In this document: piece by piece, positions 24,920 through 34,182 of the stretch
Position numbering within the stretch: the first letter of the stretch is position 1
Layout: every line of letters starts with the position of its first letter
Assembly: GCA_030041355.1 (NCBI GenBank)
Contig: JASHNZ010000028.1
Span: 27,870-91,869 of the forward strand
DNA: 64,000 bases
Source of the DNA: Nitrososphaerales archaeon
GTDB lineage: Archaea > Thermoproteota > Nitrososphaeria > Nitrososphaerales > CADDZS01
Reading direction: 5' to 3'
Made by a program: the position numbers and the translations under genes
The notes under the pieces: generated by a model
The model's input: the letters and a program-made list of their open reading frames with translations, nothing else
Databases searched by the model: none
Told to the model about the DNA's origin: nothing

Positions 24920-25524
24920 GTTCTGAGAACACACCTAAGCTTACCTTACCCGTAAACGAAACAAGGGATCACATTCAAGGATCTCCAACAGCCAAGGTTA
25001 CGCTTGTGCAGTACGGTGATTATCAATGTCCTTATTGCGGTGAAGCATATTCTATCATCAAGAAAATTCAGAAGAGATTTGGCTCAGATCTACGATTTGT
25101 TTTCAGAAACTTTCCAATAACAGAAGCTCATCCATTTGCTGAAACTGGAGCGGAGATCGCAGAAGCCGCAGGAGCTCAAGGCAAATTCTGGGAAATGCAT
25201 GATTACCTATACGAAAATCAGCAATCTCTTTCGAATGTAGAATTTTTCGCGAGATACGCGAATGAAAAACTAGGGCTTGATGGAAAAAAGCTAAAGAAGG
25301 AAGTGTTGGCGCAGGCGTATACTGCCAGGATCAAGGAAGACTTCATGACCGGGATTAGAAGTGGCGTGAATGGAACCCCGACTTTCTTCATCAACGATTA
25401 TCGACACAATGGAAGTTATGACTACGAAGTTTTGGAAGAAGCAATTGAATTTGCAATGGGCACAAAGAAAATAGAAACAAAGAAGACGCTTGTAAGCCGT
25501 CCTGAGAGACAAACTCGCCGCTAA
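24916..25524 (+). CDS. DsbA-like thioredoxin-fold oxidoreductase, cytosolic
   Basis: This 202-residue protein has 'VQYGDYQCPYCGEAYSI' with CxxC at Cys38/Cys41, the helical insertion 'HPFAETGAEIAEAAGAQGKF', and the cis-Pro loop 'GVNGTPTFFIN'. This is the DsbA/DSBA-like or thioredoxin_4 family. No signal peptide or membrane helix is present, so it should stay inside the cell. The start ATG overlaps the stop of the peroxiredoxin gene by four bases (ATGA), giving translational coupling. It may supply electrons to the 1-Cys peroxiredoxin; this is inference. Confidence 0.88.
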   Translation: MSSENTPKLTLPVNETRDHIQGSPTAKVTLVQYGDYQCPYCGEAYSIIKKIQKRFGSDLRFVFRNFPITEAHPFAETGAEIAEAAGAQGKFWEMHDYLYENQQSLSNVEFFARYANEKLGLDGKKLKKEVLAQAYTARIKEDFMTGIRSGVNGTPTFFINDYRHNGSYDYEVLEEAIEFAMGTKKIETKKTLVSRPERQTRR

Positions 25525-25555
25525 GTATCATTCACGAACAACGCCCTAAGAGTCT

Positions 25556-26389
25556 CTATGGAAAGAGCGCTACCGCTTGCCCGTTCAAACGGGGGTAGTG
25601 CACGACAACGCCAACGCATTGACCCTTCGCGAAATCGAAAGCTACGACTTCGTCTTGGGCAACGCAGTAGAGATTACCATGGGAACTAAAGCGCAAACCG
25701 CGGGGTCTGCGGAACTCTGCGGATTGTCCTGCTGAGAAGACTCGGATTAGTCGGCCGTCTGTTGCGTCATACTCCCTAACGCTGGTTAGAGCATCGGTCG
25801 AGCCGAACGGGTGTTCGCTAGATACAACGATGTTGCCGTTAGGTGCCACCGCTAGGTCGAGTGGACTGAGCTCCGGATCGGAAACCAGCCGCATCGGTTT
25901 GAGACTCTCACCCCAAGGAAACTTGAGAATGGCGTTCTCGCCTTCACCACTGGGGCCTATGCCCGAAGAAAGGAAGAGTGTGCCATCGTCGTTGAATGCA
26001 AACCCGCGAGGAAACGACACGATCCCAGGCGGCAGAACGTTCTCTCGAGCACCGTCTAGTGTAACAGGGAGAGCCAAGATCGTGCGGGCGCTGCGCAATC
26101 CAATGTAATAACGGCCGTCGGGCCCAAAGGTGCCTCCTCCAGGTTTCAATTGCGGAATTACTCCGGTGTCCCGTACAACTTTGCCATTCCGATCGAGCGC
26201 GAGGACTCGATTGTTGCCACTGTTTAGAAAGAGCAGTTCTTTCTTTGGATCGACGGCTAGCCCTCGAGGGTCTGCAATACGATTGTCGTCGCTGAAAGTG
26301 CCGAGAGGCTTGCCATCGCGATCGAAAGAAAGAAGCAAGCCATATCCGTCACCATTGACACCAGCTGCGCTTGTAACTAGAAGAGGCAT
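25556..26389 (-). CDS. NHL/SMP-30-like beta-propeller protein
   Basis: This 277-residue protein is made of repeats such as 'ADPRGLAVDPKKELLFLNSGNNRVLALDRNGK'-type blades (given in part), 'GGGTFGPDGRYYIG' and 'SPLDLAVAPNGNIVVS', and 'RRPRGLRFSSHGNLYC'. It is a six-bladed NHL/gluconolactonase-like propeller. There is no signal peptide. The base composition is richer in G+C than neighbours and codon use leans to GC-ending codons, suggesting acquisition from bacteria. Function unknown: a lactonase or a binding scaffold. It converges with the DsbA-like gene. Confidence 0.7.
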   Translation of the reverse strand: MPLLVTSAAGVNGDGYGLLLSFDRDGKPLGTFSDDNRIADPRGLAVDPKKELLFLNSGNNRVLALDRNGKVVRDTGVIPQLKPGGGTFGPDGRYYIGLRSARTILALPVTLDGARENVLPPGIVSFPRGFAFNDDGTLFLSSGIGPSGEGENAILKFPWGESLKPMRLVSDPELSPLDLAVAPNGNIVVSSEHPFGSTDALTSVREYDATDGRLIRVFSAGQSAEFRRPRGLRFSSHGNLYCVAQDEVVAFDFAKGQCVGVVVHYPRLNGQAVALFP

Positions 26390-26991
26390 GGTATTGTTAC
26401 TCTCGAGAGATTCTCAGAGAAATGGAACTTCTTAATGGTATGCTCTAAAATGAAACGAGAGCCTGGGGCCCTATAATCCACATACGCCCGTTCCAAATAG
26501 CCTTTGCCTGATTTTAAAAATCACGATCCGCCCTAGCTGGTCGCTCCAAAGGGTCTTTAATGTAGCTTGTCCAGCTCTTCATTAAGCCGCATCAGGTTCT
26601 TGTATAGTTCGGCCTTGATTTTTGTAAAATCCGGTTGCGACAGCTGAGAAGCTTCATTTTCTTGTACCGTATATAATCCCCCTATCGGGTCGTTCTACAT
26701 ACGCAGGTTAGAAAATTGCTATTGTTAGTAATATGCCCTAATGCTCTTAGCCTTAAATGGGCTCATTAAGGTACCCTCCCCCTCCTTTCTACACAGGCTT
26801 AATCCAAATAGCCATTGTTTGTTTCTTGAAAGCAATTGTTAGCTACTTTGGTTTTGCCATTCTTCAATGATTTGCCAAAAAATTGGCAAGATACGCATCT
26901 CGTTACCTAGGTAGGTTAGCCCCACGCTTCGAACATAGCTGGTAGCTTTTCGTGAACGAATTAAATACTTCAAAATGCCTGGGATCAGGCG
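26390..26991. other. Intergenic region with a dispersed repeat
   Basis: This 602-bp interval is divergent between a propeller and an exported protein. A TATA-like AATTAAATAC (about 26959-26968) lies 25-30 nt before ATG 26992. Positions 26767-26820 match, in reverse, the sequence at 57541-57594 (core ACAATGGCTATTTGG). On the minus strand 26557-26690 has a coding-like tail (QPDFTKIKAELYKNLMRLNE) but no start. Confidence 0.4.
26767..26820 (-). repeat. Dispersed repeat copy 1
   Basis: The reverse complement reads AACAATGGCTATTTGG, followed by a stretch sharing GTGTAGAA and GGGAGGGT with 57541-57594. About 70 per cent of about 54 positions agree by eye. Both copies sit in non-coding gaps. Confidence 0.4.
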
Positions 26992-28239
26992 ATGGCAAGA
27001 ATTACTACGCGTCAAACTCTCATCGTTTCTGTAGTTATAATTGCCATAATTCTTGGCGGACTATCAATACAAGTCTTTTCATCGCCCACGGAAACAGGAC
27101 AAACAACTACGACATCTAGAAGCACCAACACTTCGGTCTCGGTGTCGATTCCTTCAAACACTCTCACAACAACTTATTACTCCACCGAGAGTCAGAGCAG
27201 CTCAACATCGTCTTCCTCCACGGAAAAACTATTGAATGTGACTGACACTATTCCCTATCCATTTGCTCCAGAAGATTCTGTGGGAGGTGAAGCCTATTTT
27301 CCAGGAACGAATGAAATCTGGATCTACGACTATCAGAGCAGCTCGTTATATTTCCTAAATGCTACCACTAACGAGTTCCTCTCTCAAAATCTTTCTCTCA
27401 GTTCGTGCAACGCACCCATTCAGATGGGGTATGATAATGCTAGTCATGATATGCTGGTGGAAGCAGGTTGCCCTCTTAGAATTGTTGCGTTTAACGCATA
27501 TGGAAACAATGTCTCCACGATAGTGTTGAGCCATTCTATTTTTTCTGAAGTATTTCTCCAATATGACCCCTCCAACAACGAAATGTATGTTTCATTCTTG
27601 GGCGCAAATTATTTCCTTGGATTGAATTCAACAAATCAGATTGTTTCAAATGTGACTCTCAGCGAATCAGGCGGTGAACTGGGTGACATGGCGTACAATC
27701 CTTCCAATCAATACCTGTATGTGACCGACACCAACTCAAGCAGTGTTTACGTCTATGCTTCAAACAATAGCTTGATTGCGAGTTTGAATCATGTCGCGTT
27801 GGGTCCGTTCGATCTCATATACGATCCCGCAAATTCCTTAGTTTACTTTGATTCTGTTGGCGGAGGATTGTGGGTAATCAACGGAACACAAGTGATTGCT
27901 TTTCTTAATATCAACGTATACCTTGGCAAAGGTCTGGCTTTTGACGCTGCGAATTCTGATCTCTATGTAGAATCATCCAATAACACCGGGGTCGCGGTGA
28001 TCAGCAGTCAGAATGTTATCGAAACTATCGTCCCCATTCCTGTTGAATTAAATGGAGTCAATGACCCAGCCCATGCTTGGATGATGTATCAATTCGAGGG
28101 GAATATTACTTTGATTGGAAGCAATAATCAGGTCTATGGCACGATCGTTATAGGATCATTCTTACCGGGCTTTGGCACTTATGATCCCACTAATGGTCTC
28201 ATGTACTTCTTATCTGATAGCGATGTAATCGTTGTCTAA
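26992..28239 (+). CDS. Membrane-anchored surface protein with propeller-like repeats
   Basis: This 415-residue protein starts with a signal or anchor helix (about 9-30, 'LIVSVVIIAIILGGLSIQVF'), then a Ser/Thr-rich linker to about 78. The rest has YncE-like beta strands, for example 'YDPSNNEMYVSFLG', 'YNPSNQYLYVTDT', 'YDPANSLVYFDS' and 'YDPTNGLMYFLS', which place it among the YVTN-like propellers, although more diverged than the others. Many N-x-S/T sites suggest N-glycosylation. A TATA-like box lies 25-30 nt upstream. Function is unknown. Confidence 0.75.
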   Translation: MARITTRQTLIVSVVIIAIILGGLSIQVFSSPTETGQTTTTSRSTNTSVSVSIPSNTLTTTYYSTESQSSSTSSSSTEKLLNVTDTIPYPFAPEDSVGGEAYFPGTNEIWIYDYQSSSLYFLNATTNEFLSQNLSLSSCNAPIQMGYDNASHDMLVEAGCPLRIVAFNAYGNNVSTIVLSHSIFSEVFLQYDPSNNEMYVSFLGANYFLGLNSTNQIVSNVTLSESGGELGDMAYNPSNQYLYVTDTNSSSVYVYASNNSLIASLNHVALGPFDLIYDPANSLVYFDSVGGGLWVINGTQVIAFLNINVYLGKGLAFDAANSDLYVESSNNTGVAVISSQNVIETIVPIPVELNGVNDPAHAWMMYQFEGNITLIGSNNQVYGTIVIGSFLPGFGTYDPTNGLMYFLSDSDVIVV

Positions 28240-28242
28240 CTC

Positions 28243-30219
28243 TCAGCTTTGTACAACACTTGCGAGTTCCTTTTCCTTCGCATCGGACTTGAGTTGAGCT
28301 TTGAAAAATTCTGTGATCTTCTTGTAGCAAATCACCCGATTCCTGAACTTGATTACGTCGTGGCCTTCGTCTTCAAAGACGAGATACTCAACTGGCAAGC
28401 CTCTGGAGCGCAGGCGTTCGACTACGTCAAAGGTCTCTTTCTCAACCACTCTGGGGTCATTCCTTCCCTGAATCATCATCATCGAGCACTTTACATTGTC
28501 AATATAGGTTGCAGGCGATCTCTCGGTAAGAAACTCTTTGTCCTTATCGGGATTTCCCACTGTGAGATAGAAATACGTCCTCCAGGTCTCCGGGAGCCTT
28601 TCCATGAAGGTGAAAAGGTTGTAGGGCCCAAACATATCCACAGCCGCCTTCCAAAGATCGGGATGTCTTCCTGCTAGAGTCAGAGTCATGTATCCGCCGT
28701 AGGATCTTCCGATCACGCCGCGATTTTTAGAGTCGACTCTCGGCTCTTTGGCTTCAAGCACCTTGAGGCCCTCGACAAGATCTAGGCGATCTTTGCCACC
28801 CCAGTCGTGGTCAACCATTTTCATGAAGGTTTGTCCATAACCAGTGCTTCCTCTGACATTTGGTACAAAAACTGCGAAGCCATTGAGAGTAAGATATTGG
28901 ATGAGCGGCATCGAAAACCAAGTAAAATCTGGTCTCTCCTGGCCCTGCGGACCCCCGTGAACATAGAGAACCAAGGGATAGGGGGCCTTGAGATGTAGAG
29001 CGTCAGAGGGGAAGTATATTCGAGCGCTGATTCGCAACCCGTCAAAGGTGGTGTAACTGGCATCTTCTCCTGATGAAAGATATTCTCCAGGTATGCCAAG
29101 AACTTTTTCATTGGATAACATTGTGTACTTTGGTTTCTGTTTCACAGCGCAAAGGTAAATTTGCGAGGGAACAGTAGCGCTTGTGAAAGAAAATGCATAG
29201 CCTCGCCGCTTCTTCGTAGTCCAAGGTTCTAGTCCGAGAACCATCCCACTTGACACAGGCTCTTTTCCCACGATGGTATGCTCAACAATGAATTTGTGAG
29301 CTTTCTTTTTGGTAGGATTTCGGACGAAGCTTCCTTCGTAGACAAAACTGCATCCGTCAATGTTGTAAATTAGAAGATATCGATCTTCTTCGACTTTCCG
29401 CACATCTTCGAGTTCTCCTTTTCCTTTGTGCTTTATTCCCGAGAGCTGAACGCGTTCGAGCTCCGAGGGATTGTCAAACGAAAGATATGCGAGAGTGCCT
29501 GCATCATCAAATAGCGTAGTTTTGACAAGTAACCCTTTTTCGTCTTCCGTAAAGCTGCACGTTGTGATTCCTGAAAGCGCGTATTCCTTTCCAGTTTCCC
29601 TTTTTTCTATGGGAGTGCCAAACAAGAGTTCGCGTTTTTGGGTTTTCTCGGTCCAGAGGTACAGGACGTTATCCAAAGCAGTGTACCCGTCAATAATAAC
29701 AAGTTTCGAATTTTTCTTATTTGCCCCCGCAACGTAATTGCCATAAATGCTAGTTCCAAGCGAGGTCTCTTTCATGGTTTTCAAATTTAGTCTAATGGCT
29801 TCCATGTTCGGGGTCTTGCGATCATCTCGGTGAAAATACACCGTCGAGCTTTTGACGTCTTTATTCACGCAGCCTAGCTGCTGCCCAAGATACTTTTCTC
29901 CAAAAATATTCTCGGGAATCCCGCCCTCAAGTGGAATCGTACAGGCCTGATAATTCTCATTTCCATTATTGTCGATCATCACGAGAATTTTCTTCAAAGC
30001 TGGCAAGACGATGAAGGATTCGCCGAGCATCAGATGCGGATTTTGCAGCGCAATGTCAGGAGGCAAGAGTGGTTCAGGCATCCCGCCTTCCCTTTTCATT
30101 CTGTATAGGCTGATCAGCCCACTCATGTTGCTCAGAAAGTAGACATAATCATCTACTAGAACTGGCGCTAGGAGGTGTCTAGCCGAGAGAAGTGATTCTA
30201 GAGGAAAAGTCTTCTCCAA
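28243..30219 (-). CDS. S9-family serine peptidase (acylaminoacyl/prolyl-oligopeptidase type)
   Basis: This 658-residue protein, starting at TTG 30219, has an N-terminal propeller (1-390) and a C-terminal alpha/beta-hydrolase domain. The catalytic triad is visible: Ser506 in 'GRSYGGYM', Asp588 in 'QGRNDPRV' and His620 in 'EDEGHDVI'. 'VLYVHGGPQGQ' gives the oxyanion side. It would cleave short peptides or remove acyl-amino acids. There is no signal peptide, so it is likely intracellular. Its 3' end meets that of the gene at 26992, 3 nt apart. The upstream region carries two TTCATGAA elements. Confidence 0.92.
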   Translation of the reverse strand: MEKTFPLESLLSARHLLAPVLVDDYVYFLSNMSGLISLYRMKREGGMPEPLLPPDIALQNPHLMLGESFIVLPALKKILVMIDNNGNENYQACTIPLEGGIPENIFGEKYLGQQLGCVNKDVKSSTVYFHRDDRKTPNMEAIRLNLKTMKETSLGTSIYGNYVAGANKKNSKLVIIDGYTALDNVLYLWTEKTQKRELLFGTPIEKRETGKEYALSGITTCSFTEDEKGLLVKTTLFDDAGTLAYLSFDNPSELERVQLSGIKHKGKGELEDVRKVEEDRYLLIYNIDGCSFVYEGSFVRNPTKKKAHKFIVEHTIVGKEPVSSGMVLGLEPWTTKKRRGYAFSFTSATVPSQIYLCAVKQKPKYTMLSNEKVLGIPGEYLSSGEDASYTTFDGLRISARIYFPSDALHLKAPYPLVLYVHGGPQGQERPDFTWFSMPLIQYLTLNGFAVFVPNVRGSTGYGQTFMKMVDHDWGGKDRLDLVEGLKVLEAKEPRVDSKNRGVIGRSYGGYMTLTLAGRHPDLWKAAVDMFGPYNLFTFMERLPETWRTYFYLTVGNPDKDKEFLTERSPATYIDNVKCSMMMIQGRNDPRVVEKETFDVVERLRSRGLPVEYLVFEDEGHDVIKFRNRVICYKKITEFFKAQLKSDAKEKELASVVQS

Positions 30220-30228
30220 GTGAAGTCA

Positions 30229-30288
30229 TTCATGAAGGGATTGCAGTGAGACTAATATGCAAATCCCACTGACTTGCTTCATGAAGCA
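30229..30288 (-). promoter_or_regulatory. Promoter region of the S9 peptidase with two palindromic boxes
   Basis: A 14-bp perfect palindrome TGCTTCATGAAGCA lies at 30275-30288 and a second TTCATGAA at 30229-30236, about 49 bp apart. A TATA-like GCATATTAG (about 30251-30259 on the minus strand) sits between them, 32-40 nt before TTG 30219. The pair may be operator sites for one regulator. Confidence 0.35.
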
Positions 30289-30360
30289 TCTCTTCGTGAA
30301 ACAAGAGATCAAAAAACACACTCTGGTATTTCTTCAAAAATCTTGAAAAGTTTATTCCCT

Positions 30361-31227
30361 CTAGTACTCTTCGAGCCTTCCACTCTTTCTTGCAAGGCGT
30401 TCAAAGCCTTTCATTAAGAAATATCCTACGAATAAAACAGTGATCCCATCAATTAACTCCTTTAGAAGGATCGTGCCCAAGCTCAGTACGGAAGCTCCCA
30501 TAATCGCACCTCTAGCTGCAAGCACTCCATAGGTCATGGGGATCGCCCAACCCACAGGTTGTAACCACAAAGGCAGGGCCTGAACTGGAAAGTTTACACC
30601 GCTCACGAGCATCGTCAGAAAGAGGAAGATATTTGCAACAATCATCGCAGTTCTCATGAATAATCCTATGCTGCTTATCAAAAGTCCGAAGCTGATCATC
30701 ATTACGCTCGTCAAAACGATTGCAATTCCTAACGCAAGATAGTTAGCATGGGCGAAATTGATCCCGAAAACGAAATCTGCGTAGATGAACGCTGCGGCAG
30801 TAATTAGGGCAGACATGAAGATCTGAAACATGGCTCGGCCTATGAAGAGCGCCATCCGGTTAGCTGGAGTGACAATCAAAGTTTGAAGGGTGCCCTGCCA
30901 CTTGTCTTGCGAGGTGATATTTGCAACCGCAAAAACAGCTGCAAAAGACATGGATTGCACAGCATTTCCGATTACTGTGAACTGCGCCTGCGTAAGATCA
31001 TGATAGACTGCTATCGCAAGCAAAAAGAAGAAAGCCATCTCTGCCGGCGGAGTTATGAAGATCTGCATGATCCACATTTCCCAAGAGTCCCAGAGTATGG
31101 TTCCTTTTCTCCCAAATAGTACGGATCCAGAAAAGACTCTGTAGAATAGAGCTACCTTCTTTGCGAGAGTCTCTTTTTCAGCTAAAGTTTTCTCTGGTTG
31201 TTTCTCTTCTTCGGTTGCAACCGTCAT
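30361..31227 (-). CDS. ABC-2 type transporter permease
   Basis: This 288-residue membrane protein has about six hydrophobic helices of the ABC-2 type: 'MAFFFLLAIAVYHDL', 'MSFAAVFAVANITS', 'LIVTPANRMALFIGRAMF', 'ALGIAIVLTSVMMISFGLL' and 'IVANIFLFLTMLVSGVNFP'. The N-terminal 30 residues are cytoplasmic and charged. With the other permease and the ATPase it forms a heteromeric exporter. Substrate is unknown; related systems export drugs or polysaccharides. It is the last gene of the operon, 4 nt after the second permease. Confidence 0.87.
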   Translation of the reverse strand: MTVATEEEKQPEKTLAEKETLAKKVALFYRVFSGSVLFGRKGTILWDSWEMWIMQIFITPPAEMAFFFLLAIAVYHDLTQAQFTVIGNAVQSMSFAAVFAVANITSQDKWQGTLQTLIVTPANRMALFIGRAMFQIFMSALITAAAFIYADFVFGINFAHANYLALGIAIVLTSVMMISFGLLISSIGLFMRTAMIVANIFLFLTMLVSGVNFPVQALPLWLQPVGWAIPMTYGVLAARGAIMGASVLSLGTILLKELIDGITVLFVGYFLMKGFERLARKSGRLEEY

Positions 31228-31231
31228 AGCT

Positions 31232-32077
31232 CTAGTACTCCTCTATGGTGCCGTTTTTCTTCGCTATGGTTTCGACTCTTTGGAATAAGATGAAACTCAA
31301 GGCAAAGTAAGCTAAAGTTGCAACGAGCATGAAGGCAATGTCAGTCCAGTATCCAGTGGGAAGTAATGGTCCGTAAGCGTACGCCGTCCCCACAGCTGCT
31401 CTTTTGATCGCTTCAATTCCCCAGGTGGGCCCGATGATGAAAGAGATTGGCAGCGCATAGAACGGAAGTAGAGCCACGGCAAACGAGGTTCCTGTCGCAA
31501 TGTACACCGGGATCTCCATCGAGTTCTCTATGAAACCTCCTTTCCTGCTCAGGACATAGACGGTGGAGAGCATGAGACCAAATGAGGACATGGAGACATA
31601 GGTCAGTATGGTTGCGAGTACGAATAGACCGGGATTTAGAAGGCCCACGCCCACTCTGAACCAAGTCATGCCTATTCCGAGGACTATGAACCCGTTGATC
31701 ACGCCAATGAAAGTATTCCAAAGCACTCTACCCAACACGATCCAGATGAGAGGAGAGGGAGCTGCTAGGGTAGCTTCCATCGTTCCGTTCCATCGATCAA
31801 ATCCTATAGAATTTGCAGAGCCGTAGACTGTCGTTCCCCAGACTCCCATCAGGCCTCCTCCAAGGACAGCGGCAAGCAAAGCCGAAGCTCCCACGTTGTT
31901 AGAGCTGGAGCTCACTATGAAAAACAATGAAACCATGGTGAAGATGAAAGGAGCTATAATGCATGGAATGACGAACTGTGGATCTGCAACGAAATTTTTT
32001 GCAGAGAGTACCATGGAGGCCTTGACCACTTGTCTTCTAGAAACGTGGTATGATCCAGTTTTTTGCAAAAAGTTCAC
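31232..32077 (-). CDS. ABC-2 type transporter permease
   Basis: This 281-residue protein has six membrane helices with an ABC-2 arrangement ('PCIIAPFIFTMVSLFFIV', 'ALLAAVLGGGLMGVWG', 'LGRVLWNTFIGVINGFIVLGIG', 'TILTYVSMSSFGLMLSTVY', 'GTSFAVALLPFYALP', 'FMLVATLAYFALSFILF'). The segment 'GFDRWNGTMEATLAAPSPLIWIVLG' (given in part) is the conserved cytoplasmic coupling region. Its start overlaps the ATPase stop by four bases (ATGA), showing translational coupling. It pairs with the next permease in one exporter. Substrate unknown. Confidence 0.88.
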   Translation of the reverse strand: MNFLQKTGSYHVSRRQVVKASMVLSAKNFVADPQFVIPCIIAPFIFTMVSLFFIVSSSSNNVGASALLAAVLGGGLMGVWGTTVYGSANSIGFDRWNGTMEATLAAPSPLIWIVLGRVLWNTFIGVINGFIVLGIGMTWFRVGVGLLNPGLFVLATILTYVSMSSFGLMLSTVYVLSRKGGFIENSMEIPVYIATGTSFAVALLPFYALPISFIIGPTWGIEAIKRAAVGTAYAYGPLLPTGYWTDIAFMLVATLAYFALSFILFQRVETIAKKNGTIEEY

Positions 32078-33078
32078 TCTTCAACCAGTCTCAAGTACGC
32101 GTCCTCAAGCGTGGGCTCTTTGATACTCTTGTCGATAATCTTCACTCCGTCAGCTACTTGCGTAACTTTGGTTAGGACGTCAGCTGCGTTGGGAGTTTGT
32201 ATTTTGACAAACTGTCTTTCTGAATCCAGATCTGCGACTACTCTGATTACGTCGTTTAGGGACTTTAGTTTTTCCACAAAGCTCTCCGTCGCCCCGTAGG
32301 TTTGCAGCTCCACGACTGAAATGTCCTTAACTAATTTCTTCAGCCCTGACGGCGTATCGAGTGCGACGATCTTCCCTTTGGAAATGACCGCAATTCTCCT
32401 GCACAATTCGTCAGCCTCGAACATATAGTGCGTTGTCAGGAGTATGGTCTTGCCCCATTTCTCCATCTCTCGGATCATTTCTCGGATATCCCTGGCGCCG
32501 GCGGGATCCAATCCAATCGTAGGCTCGTCGAGAAATACGAGCTCTGGATCATTCACAAGAGCCTTTGCGATGTGCAGTCTTTGCTTCATACCTCTCGAGT
32601 ATTTTTCGACCTTGTCGTTTTCACGACCTTCGAGACCCACGAGATGTATGAGCTCTGGAATTCTTTTCCGGCTGATGCCGGGATCGACGCCGTAAAGGTC
32701 TGAAAAGTACTTCATGTTTTCGACTGCGGTAACTCTGTTGTACAGCCCTCGCTCTCCGCCAAAGACAATTCCAATTCTTTTTCGGATTTCGTAGATCTGC
32801 CGGTTCACATCCAAGCCCATTACGAAGGCTCTTCCAGAAGTTGGGGTGAGCAATGTAGTTAAGATCTTGATCGTGGTGGTCTTGCCAGCTCCGTTGGGAC
32901 CGATCAAACCGAAGAGCTCGCCTTTTTTCACGTCGAAGGTCACGCCTGCTAGTGCTTCCGTCACCTTGCTGGATTTCCCAAAGAAAGAGCGAGTGACGTA
33001 CTCTCGTCTCAAGTCCCGCACCTCTATCGCGAATTCTTCGCGAGACTTTGCGCTTTCAGGCTCTTCGACCACTTGCAT
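32074..33078 (-). CDS. ABC transporter ATPase
   Basis: This 334-residue ATPase has Walker A 'GLIGPNGAGKTTTIK', a Q-loop region, signature 'YSRGMKQRLHIAKAL', Walker B 'LVFLDEPTIGLDPAG' and the H-loop 'TTHYMFEADEL'. A C-terminal regulatory domain of the DUF4162 type follows (about 230-334). This is the DrrA/CcmA-like exporter ATPase that drives ABC-2 permeases. It leads a three-gene operon with the two permeases. No drug-specific feature is visible. The upstream 250 bp has no clear TATA box. Confidence 0.93.
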   Translation of the reverse strand: MQVVEEPESAKSREEFAIEVRDLRREYVTRSFFGKSSKVTEALAGVTFDVKKGELFGLIGPNGAGKTTTIKILTTLLTPTSGRAFVMGLDVNRQIYEIRKRIGIVFGGERGLYNRVTAVENMKYFSDLYGVDPGISRKRIPELIHLVGLEGRENDKVEKYSRGMKQRLHIAKALVNDPELVFLDEPTIGLDPAGARDIREMIREMEKWGKTILLTTHYMFEADELCRRIAVISKGKIVALDTPSGLKKLVKDISVVELQTYGATESFVEKLKSLNDVIRVVADLDSERQFVKIQTPNAADVLTKVTQVADGVKIIDKSIKEPTLEDAYLRLVEE

Positions 33079-33329
33079 TTTCTACCACAATTCGTTCTAT
33101 ACTTGCTTTGGAGGAAGATTTAGTTAGACTTTGAGTGGTTTATTTTAGTTTCCGTCTGACATAGAACTTTCCTCGGGTACAGGTATTTTTCAAACCAAGT
33201 CGCGGAGTTAGTGCGAGGATTACCCGCAAAAGAAGAAAAAGTAAACGATTTTCTTGAAGCGATCAAACAAGAAATCATTCGGAAAAAGTTCTAAATTTGT
33301 TCTCGAGCTAAGATCTTTGCATTCTTCAC

Positions 33330-34166
33330 TCAATTATGGCCGTAGACTTCATCTAGCAAAGCTTCCGACTTTGCTTTGAGGGCACTGGAATCCTGCTCGG
33401 AAGAACCAGTAGTAACTCCGACCCTTACTTTACGCCAGCTGTCGTCATTTCCAAAGTCATTATCTCTTTCAGACACTACCACTGTAAAGTTGTTGATCAC
33501 AACGTCCACGGGAATCCCGCTCGCCAAGAAATAGGTTTTGGAATCAGCTCGATAGAGCAATTTTGTGAGAAAGAAAGCTGCTTTTCTTCGATCCTCGGTG
33601 CTCGTGTTTCTCATGATGGCTAGCACGTGTAAATCTGGTGAAGCGATGTAAGAGAAGATCCGAGAGACATACTCTCTGGGTAAAAGGGCACTCCCACCAA
33701 GGTCTGCATCCTGACTTTCTGGATCCCAGCTGATCGTGAGAGGAGGGATCTCGCCACTTTGCACCCCGTTCTTGGACTCATAGTCTCTCATGGTTTCATA
33801 GATTGTAGTGAAGGATAAACCGCGCGAAATCGCATCAGCAGGTATTGCAACAATGTGAGATACGAGGCCCGGTCTTCCTACTTCATCAAGTAAGGGCCTC
33901 CAAAGGCAGCGCGCGAGAAAGATCTTGTCCAGAAGTTTCCTAACGGTGACAAAATCGATGGTCTGATCTTGCTTGAACATAGCTTGGAAGAAAGGCGTGT
34001 AGTGACGCTCGACTGCCGCGTCAAATTCTGCGTCGACGATTCCAGGAGACCATGCCCTAGTCAGATATCCATCCTTTCTCGGAGAGCCCGGTCGAATGGG
34101 ATATAATTTGTCGTCGAGCCCTTTGCGGGGAGCGTGGATAATGTGCTCAGCTTCTAGCTCTTCCAA
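33330..34166 (-). CDS. Third protein of the GTPase operon, unknown
   Basis: This 278-residue soluble protein has mixed alpha/beta character and no recognised family. It starts 16 nt after the GTPase stop, so it is in the same operon. The first 40 residues are polar (EELEAEHIIHAPRKGL). Later segments include 'YTPFFQAMFKQDQTIDF', a Ser/Pro-rich turn 'PLTISWDPESQDADLGG', and hydrophobic strands 'YFLASGIPVDVVINNFTVVV'. The C-terminus is helical. Possible roles are a GTPase effector or regulator. No GAP or GEF motif is visible. Confidence 0.7.
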   Translation of the reverse strand: MEELEAEHIIHAPRKGLDDKLYPIRPGSPRKDGYLTRAWSPGIVDAEFDAAVERHYTPFFQAMFKQDQTIDFVTVRKLLDKIFLARCLWRPLLDEVGRPGLVSHIVAIPADAISRGLSFTTIYETMRDYESKNGVQSGEIPPLTISWDPESQDADLGGSALLPREYVSRIFSYIASPDLHVLAIMRNTSTEDRRKAAFFLTKLLYRADSKTYFLASGIPVDVVINNFTVVVSERDNDFGNDDSWRKVRVGVTTGSSEQDSSALKAKSEALLDEVYGHN

Positions 34167-34182
34167 GAGATAAGCTCCACTT

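Noticed and set aside
33160..33294. Plus-strand open frame ending KVNDFLEAIKQEIIRKKF
   Set aside because: It has a protein-like composition but no start codon of its own, no promoter and no recognised family; it could be a gene tail, so no call was made.
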